A stretch of 34,921 bases of DNA from assembly GCF_023168145.1 (NCBI RefSeq), contig NZ_BQYK01000006.1, forward strand, positions 70,647 to 105,567, in the 5' to 3' direction. Source of the stretch: Sporosarcina sp. NCCP-2222. Its GTDB lineage: Bacteria; Bacillota; Bacilli; Bacillales_A; Planococcaceae. The notes beneath the pieces were generated by a model. That model saw only the letters and a program-made list of their open reading frames with translations, was not told the DNA's origin and searched no databases. Position 1 is the stretch's first letter. The number at the start of each line of letters is the position of its first letter. This document shows, one piece after another, positions 23,004 through 29,969 of this stretch. A program made the position numbers and the translations under genes.

Positions 23004-24002
23004 TCATTTCAAGTCTTCAAAACTAGTGATTCCAGTCTTCTCACGAGTTACGATCTGTACGACTTCCGGATAAATATGTCCGATGAAGGCAGCATTCTTT
23101 ACCGGATTTCCATCGAAATCAGCCTTGCCCTCAATCGCATTCAAGGCAGGAACGTGTACTGTCATCCCGAGATCCATATTCCCTTGCGAAATAGTCGAGA
23201 GATTTTCAACTGACGCGCCCGTCTCCATGTTCGTCACGTTGATGCCATCAATGTATTTATTCCAAAGGTTCGCCATTTCTCCGCCTAGCGGATAATACGT
23301 TCCCCCCTGGCTTCCTGTACCCAGCGTAAGCTCTGATTTCCGGTTATCCTTTGAAGCGGAAAGTTCCGCCACTTCGTTATCGACTGTCAACCCTTGTTCT
23401 TCATAATACTTCTTCGCTCCAGGATGAATTGGAAGTCCTTCAGAACCGTTCAGCGCATTTTCCAAAATCATTTGCTTCGCTTGGGCATGGGTATTTTCAC
23501 TGGCATTTTCAATCATGCTTTTTGCCAGTTCATATCCAAGCTCCTCATCGATTGTATCGGTGTTACCCATAAGAATGGCATAAGCGGTTACGGTTTGGAC
23601 ATCTTCTGTCAAGAAATCATACGAATCTTTTGGAATCGTGTACGGTTTGTAGCCTGATTTCTCTTCAATCTGTTTGACCGCCTCGTCGGACAGGCTTAAC
23701 ATCCTTACATCTTTGGCAGATGCCTGTAAACTTTCTATACTGGAAGCCGGCAGTCCCAAAATCCCGATGGAAATATCGATATTTCCGTCCTGCACACCGT
23801 CTGCTGCCGCTCCAAAGCTTTCCTGAAATGCTTTATAGTCTCCGTCACCAATACCATAGGCTTCCAAAATGATTTTTGAAACATTGTTCGTTTCACTTGC
23901 GGGTGGTCCAATTGCAATATTTTTCTTGCCTTCCCCACAAGCGGATAAGACGAGCACAACCCCGAGCAAAACCATTATCCATCGAAGGCTACTCCTTTTC
24001 AC
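23004..24002 (-). CDS. TAXI-family TRAP solute-binding lipoprotein with circularly permuted order
   Basis: A 332-residue lipoprotein (MKRSSLRW..., lipobox LSAC, Cys22) that should capture the solute for the fused TRAP permease downstream. The order of its parts is unusual. Right after the Cys it reads GEGKKNIAIGPPASETNN, which in TAXI proteins is the middle of the protein just after a DLKGK hinge. It runs through to the normal family C-terminus (LPIHPGAKKYYEEQG, about 190-204). A linker (about 207-224) follows, then the normal family N-terminus (LTLGTGSQGGTYYPLGG, about 225-241), and it ends at TSFEDLK. Every family block is present once; only the order is rotated. The GTG start at 24002 has AGGGGG 8 bases upstream; the ATG at 24029 has its GGGG directly adjacent and would add nine polar residues. 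The linker contains LSAS, similar to the lipobox. Confidence 0.85.
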   Translation of the reverse strand: MKRSSLRWIMVLLGVVLVLSACGEGKKNIAIGPPASETNNVSKIILEAYGIGDGDYKAFQESFGAAADGVQDGNIDISIGILGLPASSIESLQASAKDVRMLSLSDEAVKQIEEKSGYKPYTIPKDSYDFLTEDVQTVTAYAILMGNTDTIDEELGYELAKSMIENASENTHAQAKQMILENALNGSEGLPIHPGAKKYYEEQGLTVDNEVAELSASKDNRKSELTLGTGSQGGTYYPLGGEMANLWNKYIDGINVTNMETGASVENLSTISQGNMDLGMTVHVPALNAIEGKADFDGNPVKNAAFIGHIYPEVVQIVTREKTGITSFEDLK

Positions 24003-24037
24003 TGTTACATCCCCCTTTTTGTTTATCATCCCCTTCT

Positions 24038-24051
24038 CGTAAGCGCTTACA
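24038..24051 (-). promoter_or_regulatory. Candidate CcpA site (cre) upstream of the TRAP operon
   Basis: TGTAAGCGCTTACG on the minus strand contains the perfect 12-bp palindrome GTAAGCGCTTAC and differs from the Bacillus cre pattern TGNAANCGNTNNCA only at the last base. It lies about 60 bases downstream of the proposed transcription start, where CcpA would act as a roadblock. This implies repression of uptake when preferred sugars are present. Confidence 0.6.
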
Positions 24052-24115
24052 AAAGGATAGGTGATTCGTTCTCTAAGAGGTCTATGACGCTATGAAAAGT
24101 AGAATGTTATTTTAA

Positions 24116-24143
24116 ATTATACTGAACATTAAATATTTTTCAA
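24116..24143 (-). promoter_or_regulatory. Sigma-A type promoter of the TRAP operon
   Basis: On the minus strand, TTGAAA (plus 24138-24143), a 16-base spacer and a perfect TATAAT (24116-24121). The leader to the GTG start would be about 105 bases and includes the cre-like site. Confidence 0.6.
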
Positions 24144-24164
24144 TCATTCCACTATTATTCCCAT

Positions 24165-24217
24165 AAAAAAAACAAGAACCGCTTCCCTTTTGACAGGAAA
24201 AAGCTCTTGTCTTTTTT
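24165..24217 (-). terminator. Terminator of the glycosyltransferase-flippase operon
   Basis: ACAAGA-ACC-GCTT... pairs with ...AAGC-TCTTGT with a few mismatches. T-runs follow on both strands (minus: plus-strand As at 24165-24171). Confidence 0.75.
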
Positions 24218-24225
24218 ATTTCATA

Positions 24226-25509
24226 TTACAGCTTCCATTTAATCCGCGCATAAAGCCAAAGCATGATGAAGTTTGCAGCGGAACTGATGACAGTGCCGTA
24301 TGCAATGGCCACAGCACCGAGAGAATCTACCAAAGCGTAAATGATCGCAATGTTGATTCCTAATACACTGATCAGACTAAATATGACAGGGGCAATTGAA
24401 TTCCCTTTCGCATAATAGAAACGTGTGACATAGGTGTTTGCCGCCAAAAAGAACATGGACAACGAGAATGCTTTGAAAATCGGCACAGTTATGGCGATTG
24501 ATTTTCCACCAAACTCGCCATGTCCAAAAACGAGCCGGACAATCGGGTCTGCAAAGAAGTAGGCGATTATTGTGGCTGGGACAATTAAAGCGGCTAGATA
24601 GAGCATCCCTTTCTTGTACAAGGAACGGATTGTCTCCGTATCCCCTTCGCCTTCCTTCCTGCTCAGCATTGGATAAATGACCGTCGTTACGGCTGTCATC
24701 ATGACGGCTTGCGGGAAACCGCTCAGTTTGGATGCGTAGTTGATGGCCGAAATCGCCCCTTCACTTAATCCGGTCGCCGCAACCCGCTGGATAATAGCAT
24801 AAAATTGCAATGATGCGCCTCCAAGTAAAATGGGAAGGGCAATGACCCATACCCGTTTAATATCATCCGTCATACCGAATGATGGCTTAAGAGAAGATAA
24901 ATTGCTCCGCTTAATGCCTACATAGAGAAACACGACCATAAGCACCGCACTGACAAACGCTCCGACTCCATAGGAAATCGGTCCGATTGAGTACGTCAGG
25001 ACAGCTCCGATGACGAGAAATGCCGCATTGTACACAAGAATGGCGACACTCGAAAGGTGGAAGCGATCATGCAAATTAAGCAACCCGCTCATCCAAGTCG
25101 AGAGAACAAGGAAAATCGTGGACGGCATCATCCATAGAAATAGTGGATAGACGGCAGCTATTTCCGCATTCGACAGCTTAAAGAATACAATTCTTAGGAA
25201 TGGCTCTGCAAATACAAATGCCAGTACTGTAATGACTGAGATAAATGCCAGTACTGTCGTAAACGATTTTCTGATAAATAGTGCTTTATCTGCTGAAGTC
25301 GAATGATAGACAGAAATGAATGCTGTCGTTAAGCCCCCTCCAATTACGAGATAAAGGAAGTTCGGAATCGTATAAGCAGTTGCAATCGCATCGGCAACAC
25401 GACTAGTTCCGTATTGGTTTCCGATGACCATTTCCCGGGCAAATCCAATAAGCCGGGCCAGAATGTTGATGACAGCTACAGCGCCAATAATTTTAATAAA
25501 TTTGCTCAT
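24226..25509 (-). CDS. MurJ/MviN-like lipid-linked glycan flippase
   Basis: A 427-residue membrane protein with about 12 helices of the MOP superfamily. The N-terminus (INILARLIGFAREMVIGNQYGTS, then ADAIATAYTIPNFLYLVIGGGLTTAFISVY) is the MurJ/MviN signature for flippases of undecaprenyl-linked precursors. It is about 80 residues shorter than typical MurJ (about 510), lacking the last two helices; the C-terminus (LWLYARIKWKL) looks natural and not broken. Its start overlaps the stop of a GT4 glycosyltransferase (ATGA), so the two are made together. That pairing points to export of a specific lipid-linked glycan, perhaps a secondary wall polymer, rather than being the main lipid II flippase. 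The assignment to lipid II or another glycan is inference. Confidence 0.82.
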   Translation of the reverse strand: MSKFIKIIGAVAVINILARLIGFAREMVIGNQYGTSRVADAIATAYTIPNFLYLVIGGGLTTAFISVYHSTSADKALFIRKSFTTVLAFISVITVLAFVFAEPFLRIVFFKLSNAEIAAVYPLFLWMMPSTIFLVLSTWMSGLLNLHDRFHLSSVAILVYNAAFLVIGAVLTYSIGPISYGVGAFVSAVLMVVFLYVGIKRSNLSSLKPSFGMTDDIKRVWVIALPILLGGASLQFYAIIQRVAATGLSEGAISAINYASKLSGFPQAVMMTAVTTVIYPMLSRKEGEGDTETIRSLYKKGMLYLAALIVPATIIAYFFADPIVRLVFGHGEFGGKSIAITVPIFKAFSLSMFFLAANTYVTRFYYAKGNSIAPVIFSLISVLGINIAIIYALVDSLGAVAIAYGTVISSAANFIMLWLYARIKWKL

Positions 25510-26609
25510 TCGCCCAGACCTGCCTTATCTTCTATAGAGCGGTAGATTGACAAAAGTCGTTCACTGATTGATTCAAACGAGTTTGATTCCACTTTGCTTT
25601 GAACCATCTCTCGATTCAATACCGCCTCGCCATTCAATGCCTGAAGTATGCCATCCGCCAGAGAATCGGCATTTTTCGGCTCTACTGCAATCCCCGCTTG
25701 ATCAGCAAGCAAATACGAGAGACCGCCCACATCTGTGCCGACAACCTTCGTTCCAGTTGCCATCGCTTCCAGAACGACTAGCCCAAAGCCTTCATGGTGA
25801 GATGGAAGGACAAATACATCCGAAGCAGCCATCCACCGGGCGATTTCATTTTGCGGCTTTGGCATTTGCTGGACCACTTTGACGTCATGTTTCAACATAT
25901 GCTTCGCCAACTTTTCCATAAACCCTTCGTCCTTTGGTGACCCGATCAAATAGAGTGATGCATCAGGACTTTCATGTTTGACAAGTTTAAACGCTTCAAC
26001 CAACTCCAGCAGGCCTTTTGCTTCAATCAAATTCCCAACATATAAGACCACTTTTTCCTGTGCCGGTATGTCCAATTCCATCCTCGTTTCCTCTTTCGGA
26101 TATGGTTTGAACACTGTAGTGTCCACTCCCATGCTCATTACATAAACCTGCTCTTCCTGGACGCCAAACTTTTGGATTACATCTTGCTTCAGTCTTTCTC
26201 CGACAACGATGACAGCCTCTGCATTTTGAAGGATGGAAGCTGTCATGGAAGCGATCTTTCCGCCTTTCGCTGCCATCTTATCAATATCTCCGCCATGAAC
26301 CGTAATGACATACGGCAGCTTCCAAATCCGTTTTCCCATCAATGAAATGAGCCCGGTCGGGAAAGCATAATGGCTATGTGTCAACGAGATACGCTTTCTA
26401 TTTTTCAACATATATACAAACGAGCGAAGCAGCCAAGTCCCATATTTCTTTGCAGCTGCCCCTTTCCCTTTTGCTGGGTCGTCGATTGCAATCACATCAA
26501 CATCGAGCCCATTGGAACGCAGTAATTCCACTTGATTTTTAACAAATATCCCAAACGTCGGATGTGGTCCGGAAGGATACATATTGCTGAAAACCGCTAT
26601 TTTTCGCAT
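25506..26609 (-). CDS. GT4-family glycosyltransferase
   Basis: A 367-residue GT-B fold enzyme. The N-terminal acceptor domain starts MRKIAVFSNMYPSGPHPTFGIFVKNQ (a loop typical of GT4), with a THSHYAFPTGLI segment and VHGGDID. The C-terminal donor domain has VLYVGNLIEAKGLLELVEAF and the EX7E motif EGFGLVVLE (Glu273 to Glu281). It should transfer a hexose or HexNAc from a nucleotide sugar to a lipid-linked or surface glycan acceptor in the cytoplasm; the sugar is not predictable. It is the first gene of a two-gene operon with a MurJ-like flippase. The Shine-Dalgarno is weak (GGGAAGAG). Confidence 0.9.
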   Translation of the reverse strand: MRKIAVFSNMYPSGPHPTFGIFVKNQVELLRSNGLDVDVIAIDDPAKGKGAAAKKYGTWLLRSFVYMLKNRKRISLTHSHYAFPTGLISLMGKRIWKLPYVITVHGGDIDKMAAKGGKIASMTASILQNAEAVIVVGERLKQDVIQKFGVQEEQVYVMSMGVDTTVFKPYPKEETRMELDIPAQEKVVLYVGNLIEAKGLLELVEAFKLVKHESPDASLYLIGSPKDEGFMEKLAKHMLKHDVKVVQQMPKPQNEIARWMAASDVFVLPSHHEGFGLVVLEAMATGTKVVGTDVGGLSYLLADQAGIAVEPKNADSLADGILQALNGEAVLNREMVQSKVESNSFESISERLLSIYRSIEDKAGLGE

Positions 26610-26655
26610 CTATTCTCTTCCCATCTACTTATTCTACCTTCACTTCCATTGAACG

Positions 26656-26684
26656 ATTATAGCATAAGTGCATGCCGCAACGAA
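26656..26684 (-). promoter_or_regulatory. Extended -10 promoter of the GT4-flippase operon
   Basis: On the minus strand TGCTATAAT (a TGn extension directly before a perfect TATAAT at plus 26656-26661), with a modest -35 TTCGTT 17 bases upstream. The leader is about 40 bases. Confidence 0.5.
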
Positions 26685-26920
26685 TACGAGAGGAGTTACC
26701 GGCAGTCTAGGCCGGTTTTCATGAGATAAAGTTCATATGTAATATGTCTGTAATAAAACGCTTGAGCCTTTTATCTAGTCCGTTGGAACTTACTTTCAAT
26801 CGCCTAAAGATCTAGATTGCTAGTGAAAATCTATTTCATAAGGGAACGAAATACTGTTTGAAAAAGTTCCAAACCTCTTGAAAACAGCGCAGTGAAGAGG
26901 TTTATAAGATTACTAGGCTT
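26685..26920. other. Gene-free stretch upstream of the NlpC/P60-SLH gene
   Basis: With flanking promoter sites this makes a gap of about 425 bases without a gene (26610-27034). Apart from the GT4 promoter and the WalR-like sites I see a small hairpin, ACCGGC (26698-26703) / GCCGGT (26711-26716), followed on the plus strand by TTTTC. It might be a weak terminator or leader structure, but no gene ends there. The rest is AT-rich without open frames of protein character. Confidence 0.4.
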
Positions 26921-26948
26921 TGTAACGTTATTGTAATGTAACTGTAAC
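26921..26948 (+). promoter_or_regulatory. Triple WalR-type binding site (TGTWAH x3 at 11-bp period)
   Basis: TGTAAC (26921-26926), GTTAT, TGTAAT (26932-26937), GTAAC, TGTAAC (26943-26948). The known WalR (YycF) site is TGTWAH-N5-TGTWAH; here two overlapping sites share the middle half. It lies 23 bases before a TAATAT that could be the -10 box (26971-26976) and 87 bases before the ATG of a wall hydrolase gene, the usual kind of WalR target. No good -35 is present, which fits activation. Confidence 0.68.
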
Positions 26949-27034
26949 CGAAATGAAGGTTTAGCTGTGCTAATATTGGTTTCAGATAAAAGCACACTGT
27001 ATAAAACGTGCGGAAGGGGAATTTGGGAACCATA

Positions 27035-27928
27035 ATGAAAAGACTTATTGTAGCTTTGTTTGGGTCAGTTTTAATCGCAACGTCAATTCCAGCCATGGCC
27101 TCAGCGAATTCACCGACAGCGCTCGTTAGTACAGCGAAGAACTATATCGGCACACCGTATTCATACGGTGGGACAACCACATCCGGATTCGACTGCTCAG
27201 GATATACGCAATATGTATTTAAAAAAGAAGGTCATTCAATTCCAAGATCGACAGGCGAACAGTATGCAATGGGAACATCTGTTAAGAAAAGCGATCTGAC
27301 AACAGGAGATCTTGTGTTCTTCAACACGACAGGCAAAGGTGTTTCGCATGTCGGTATTTATATCGGCTCCAGCCGGTTCATCCATGCATCTACAAGTAAA
27401 GGTGTCATGATTTCTTCGGTCAACGACCCGGCTTACTGGGGCAGCCGTTACTTAGGTGCCAAGCGGGTAGCAAAATTTGACCAGAAGACAGTCGCATTTG
27501 ATGAATCCGCTACCTTGCCGAAATATGTAACACGTTCAGAAGTGGCAGAAACATTATATAAAGAACTCGGTTTAGAAGACCTGTCTCACCAGACGGCTTT
27601 CTCAGATGTACCTGCCAGCCACCCACACTATGATGCCATCATGGCTGTTACAAACGCCGGCATCTTTTCAGGTAACGATGGCAAGTTTAATCCAGACGGT
27701 TCATTGACACGAGCACAACTAGCAAAAATAGTTGTCGAAGCATTCCATCTGGAAGGCACATCACAACAGACATTCTCAGACGTCCCTACGGATCATTGGG
27801 CAACTGAATATATTAGCACACTAGCATATAATCATATTGCAAGCGGCTATGAAGATGGTTCTTTTGGATTAAACGATAAGCTTACTGCAAAGCAATTCAA
27901 CAGGATTGTCGAACGTCTTAACCAATAA
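27035..27928 (+). CDS. NlpC/P60 endopeptidase with C-terminal SLH domains
   Basis: A 297-residue secreted protein: signal peptide (1-24, MASA|NS), NlpC/P60 domain (about 27-145) with Cys54 (GFDCSGY), His105 (GVSHVGIYIG) and His117 (FIHAS), then SLH material to the end. The first SLH is a C-terminal half only (YVTRSEVAETLYKELGL, about 164-180). The next two are full: FSDVPASHPHYDAIM...SLTRAQLAKIVVEAF (189-237) and FSDVPTDHWATEYI...LTAKQFNRIVERL (247-295). SLH domains bind pyruvylated wall polymer, so the enzyme should sit on the wall and cut stem peptides. The catalytic domain is closely similar to the free enzyme at 7639-8133. The frame opens at a GTG at 27008; ATG 27035 gives a proper signal peptide. 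WalR-type sites lie upstream and a terminator downstream. Confidence 0.92.
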   Translation: MKRLIVALFGSVLIATSIPAMASANSPTALVSTAKNYIGTPYSYGGTTTSGFDCSGYTQYVFKKEGHSIPRSTGEQYAMGTSVKKSDLTTGDLVFFNTTGKGVSHVGIYIGSSRFIHASTSKGVMISSVNDPAYWGSRYLGAKRVAKFDQKTVAFDESATLPKYVTRSEVAETLYKELGLEDLSHQTAFSDVPASHPHYDAIMAVTNAGIFSGNDGKFNPDGSLTRAQLAKIVVEAFHLEGTSQQTFSDVPTDHWATEYISTLAYNHIASGYEDGSFGLNDKLTAKQFNRIVERLNQ

Positions 27929-27937
27929 TGCATATCG

Positions 27938-27974
27938 AACCGGGTGTTCCGTTTTTGGGGACACCCGGTTTTAT
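27938..27974 (+). terminator. Terminator of the NlpC/P60-SLH gene
   Basis: AACCGGGTGTTCC pairs with GGGACACCCGGTT (one bulge or mismatch), followed by TTATG. Confidence 0.85.
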
Positions 27975-28007
27975 GTAGAAAACTATATAAATCTATCGAA
28001 ATTCCTC

Positions 28008-28024
28008 TAGATTTAATGAATCTA
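28008..28024. promoter_or_regulatory. Inverted repeat upstream of the SLH amidase gene
   Basis: TAGATT-TAATG-AATCTA, 6-bp arms with a 5-base spacer, about 50 bases before the ATG. It is a possible operator; no regulator is recognised. Confidence 0.3.
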
Positions 28025-28072
28025 CACTGTTACACTAAACCTACACCAATAGTAAAAATTAGGGAGGACACC

Positions 28073-29785
28073 ATGAAAACGATTAAATGGGCCACTGTTG
28101 CTTTGTTGTTTTTCGCTCTTGTTTCCATCGTCCCAGGTCATTCCTCGGCACAATTCAAATTCTCTGACGTATCTCCAGACAAGGAATATTTTGAGGCAGT
28201 ACATTACATAGCTGATCTCGGCGTTGTGAATAAAGTTTCCAAGTTTAATCCCGGAGACAATCTGACACGCGCACAAGCTGCCAAAATGTTAGTAATCGCT
28301 TCCAAGAAAAAGGACATGCCTACCCCTTCTATTACTTTCAAGGACTTGAAACCGGGCACGGAGCAGTATGAATTTGCAAGCCGTGCGGTTCAACTTGGTT
28401 ACTTTAAAGTGGACAAGGACGGCAAGTTCAATCCTAATGAAAAAATTAAACGTGATGAAATGGGTTATGCCCTTTCAGTCGCATTCCATTTATCAGAAAA
28501 GATCACAGTTGATCACCCACTCATGCTCACGGATATGAAAAACCATCCGTATGCTGATAAAATCAACGGACTTTATTACGCCGGAGTCACGCAAGGAGAT
28601 GCAGGAAAGTTCTTGCCGAACGACCTGCTGACACGTTCCCAATTTGCACTCTTTGTCGCACGCGCGTTGGATGACAAGTTTGCGTTGCAGGTGAAACCGC
28701 CGGAACAGACATCCAGAACGTATTTCGCTAAAGTCGTAACAGGCGGCATCAACCTGAACGTCCGAAGCCATCCCGCATTGACTGGTGATGTCGTCGGAAA
28801 GCTAAAAGATGGAGAGATTGTCGAAGTGCTTGGCCAGACTGGCGATTGGCTTCTCATCCTGATTGACGGAAAAAATGGATATATCAATAAGAGTTATACA
28901 GTCGATGTAGGCGTAGAAAAACCAGGTGATGATGTAGCAACAGAAGAACCTGGTGAAACTCCTCCAGATGTGACAGAACCTTCTCTTCCGGAAGAAGATG
29001 AAAATGAACCATCCGTTGGTACGAGCGGCTTGATCGGCAAAGTAACGGCTGACAGCTTAAACGTTCGAAAATCAGCCAACTCGACATCAGAGGTCATCGG
29101 TAAATTCAAGCTCGGTGAGAAGGTCGAGATTCTATCGATCTCCGGCTACTGGGCTAAAGTTAACACAAGCAAGGGACCAGGTTATGTCCATAAAAACTAT
29201 TTAAAACTAATCAACCAATCTGGCAATCCATTAAAAGATCGAATCATTGTCATTGATGCAGGACATGGTGGCAAAGATCCCGGTACAACAAAAAGTACGG
29301 CTAAAGAAAAAGAGATTACTTTAAATGTAGCGAAGCGAGTGGAAGCAAAATTGAAGAAAGCCGGAGCTAGTGTGCTGATGACACGTTCTGGTGATACGTT
29401 CCCTTCCCTGCAAGACCGTACTGATTATGCTAAAAAACATTACGCTGAAGCATTTGTCTCAATACATGTCAACTCAGCTGGCTCCACTTCAGCAAAAGGA
29501 ACAGAGGTCTATTACGATTCTTCTACCAATCCAAATGCTGCAGAAAGTAAAGCCCTTGCGAAAAAGATTCATGATAACATCATCAAACGCGCTGATATGG
29601 CAGACCGTGGTGTGCGTGACCAACGATTCTATGTTATTCGCAACAACAATGTCGCCGCTGTATTAGTAGAATTAGGTTTCTTATCGAATCCCGAAGATTT
29701 CAAGAAACTAACAAGCGACCAATATGCGGAACTTTATGCAGAAGCTATCTACCAAGGATTACTTCAGTATTACTCCGCCCAATAA
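28073..29785 (+). CDS. SLH - SH3 - N-acetylmuramoyl-L-alanine amidase
   Basis: A 570-residue secreted protein. A signal peptide (1-26, ending SSAQ) is followed by three SLH domains (about 29-80, 87-140, 150-205; FSDVSPDKEYFEA...LTRAQAAKML and LLTRSQFALFVARAL). Then come a bacterial SH3 domain (about 222-275, INLNVRSHPALTG), an acidic Pro/Glu linker (about 278-310), a second SH3 (about 318-375, DSLNVRKSANSTS) and a C-terminal Amidase_3 domain (about 390-565). Zinc and catalytic residues are visible: DAGHGGKDPG, the Glu in KEKEITLNVA, SIHVNSA and VELGFLSNPED. It cleaves the amide between muramic acid and L-Ala. The frame opens at 27944, but ATG 28073 has TTAGGGAGG 7 bases upstream and starts the signal peptide. 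SLH is N-terminal here, unlike the two neighbouring SLH proteins. Confidence 0.93.
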   Translation: MKTIKWATVALLFFALVSIVPGHSSAQFKFSDVSPDKEYFEAVHYIADLGVVNKVSKFNPGDNLTRAQAAKMLVIASKKKDMPTPSITFKDLKPGTEQYEFASRAVQLGYFKVDKDGKFNPNEKIKRDEMGYALSVAFHLSEKITVDHPLMLTDMKNHPYADKINGLYYAGVTQGDAGKFLPNDLLTRSQFALFVARALDDKFALQVKPPEQTSRTYFAKVVTGGINLNVRSHPALTGDVVGKLKDGEIVEVLGQTGDWLLILIDGKNGYINKSYTVDVGVEKPGDDVATEEPGETPPDVTEPSLPEEDENEPSVGTSGLIGKVTADSLNVRKSANSTSEVIGKFKLGEKVEILSISGYWAKVNTSKGPGYVHKNYLKLINQSGNPLKDRIIVIDAGHGGKDPGTTKSTAKEKEITLNVAKRVEAKLKKAGASVLMTRSGDTFPSLQDRTDYAKKHYAEAFVSIHVNSAGSTSAKGTEVYYDSSTNPNAAESKALAKKIHDNIIKRADMADRGVRDQRFYVIRNNNVAAVLVELGFLSNPEDFKKLTSDQYAELYAEAIYQGLLQYYSAQ

Positions 29786-29790
29786 TTTTT

Positions 29791-29822
29791 AGCCGGAAAG
29801 GATTAATCCTTTCCGGCTTTTT
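29791..29822 (+). terminator. Terminator of the SLH amidase gene
   Basis: AGCCGGAAAGGA and TCCTTTCCGGCT form a perfect 12-bp stem with a TTAA loop, followed by TTTTC. Confidence 0.96.
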
Positions 29823-29866
29823 CTTTTGCCAAGTGTTTACGAAAAATTAATTTGTCCTCTTGTCGG

Positions 29867-29904
29867 TATAATGCTAAACTGGAAATGACTACGTTTTCGT
29901 CATT
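29867..29904 (+). promoter_or_regulatory. Promoter -10 and leader hairpin of the SLH nucleotidase gene
   Basis: A perfect TATAAT at 29867-29872, without a good -35, gives a leader of about 90 bases. An inverted repeat AATGAC (29884-29889) / GTCATT (29899-29904) lies right after the expected transcription start and could stabilise the mRNA 5' end. Confidence 0.4.
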
Positions 29905-29969
29905 ATTTATCTTTCACTAGTATAAAAGAATGATGGACAACTACTACTACAAAATGAGGATGGTGTATT

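Noticed and set aside
23004..24002. TAXI gene as a truncated or frameshifted pseudogene
   Set aside because: All family blocks are present once in one continuous frame with signal peptide, start and stop; only the order is changed.
26698..26720. Terminator at ACCGGC/GCCGGT with TTTTC
   Set aside because: The stem is only six pairs, the T-run is short and no plus-strand gene ends before it. Kept only as a note on the gene-free stretch.
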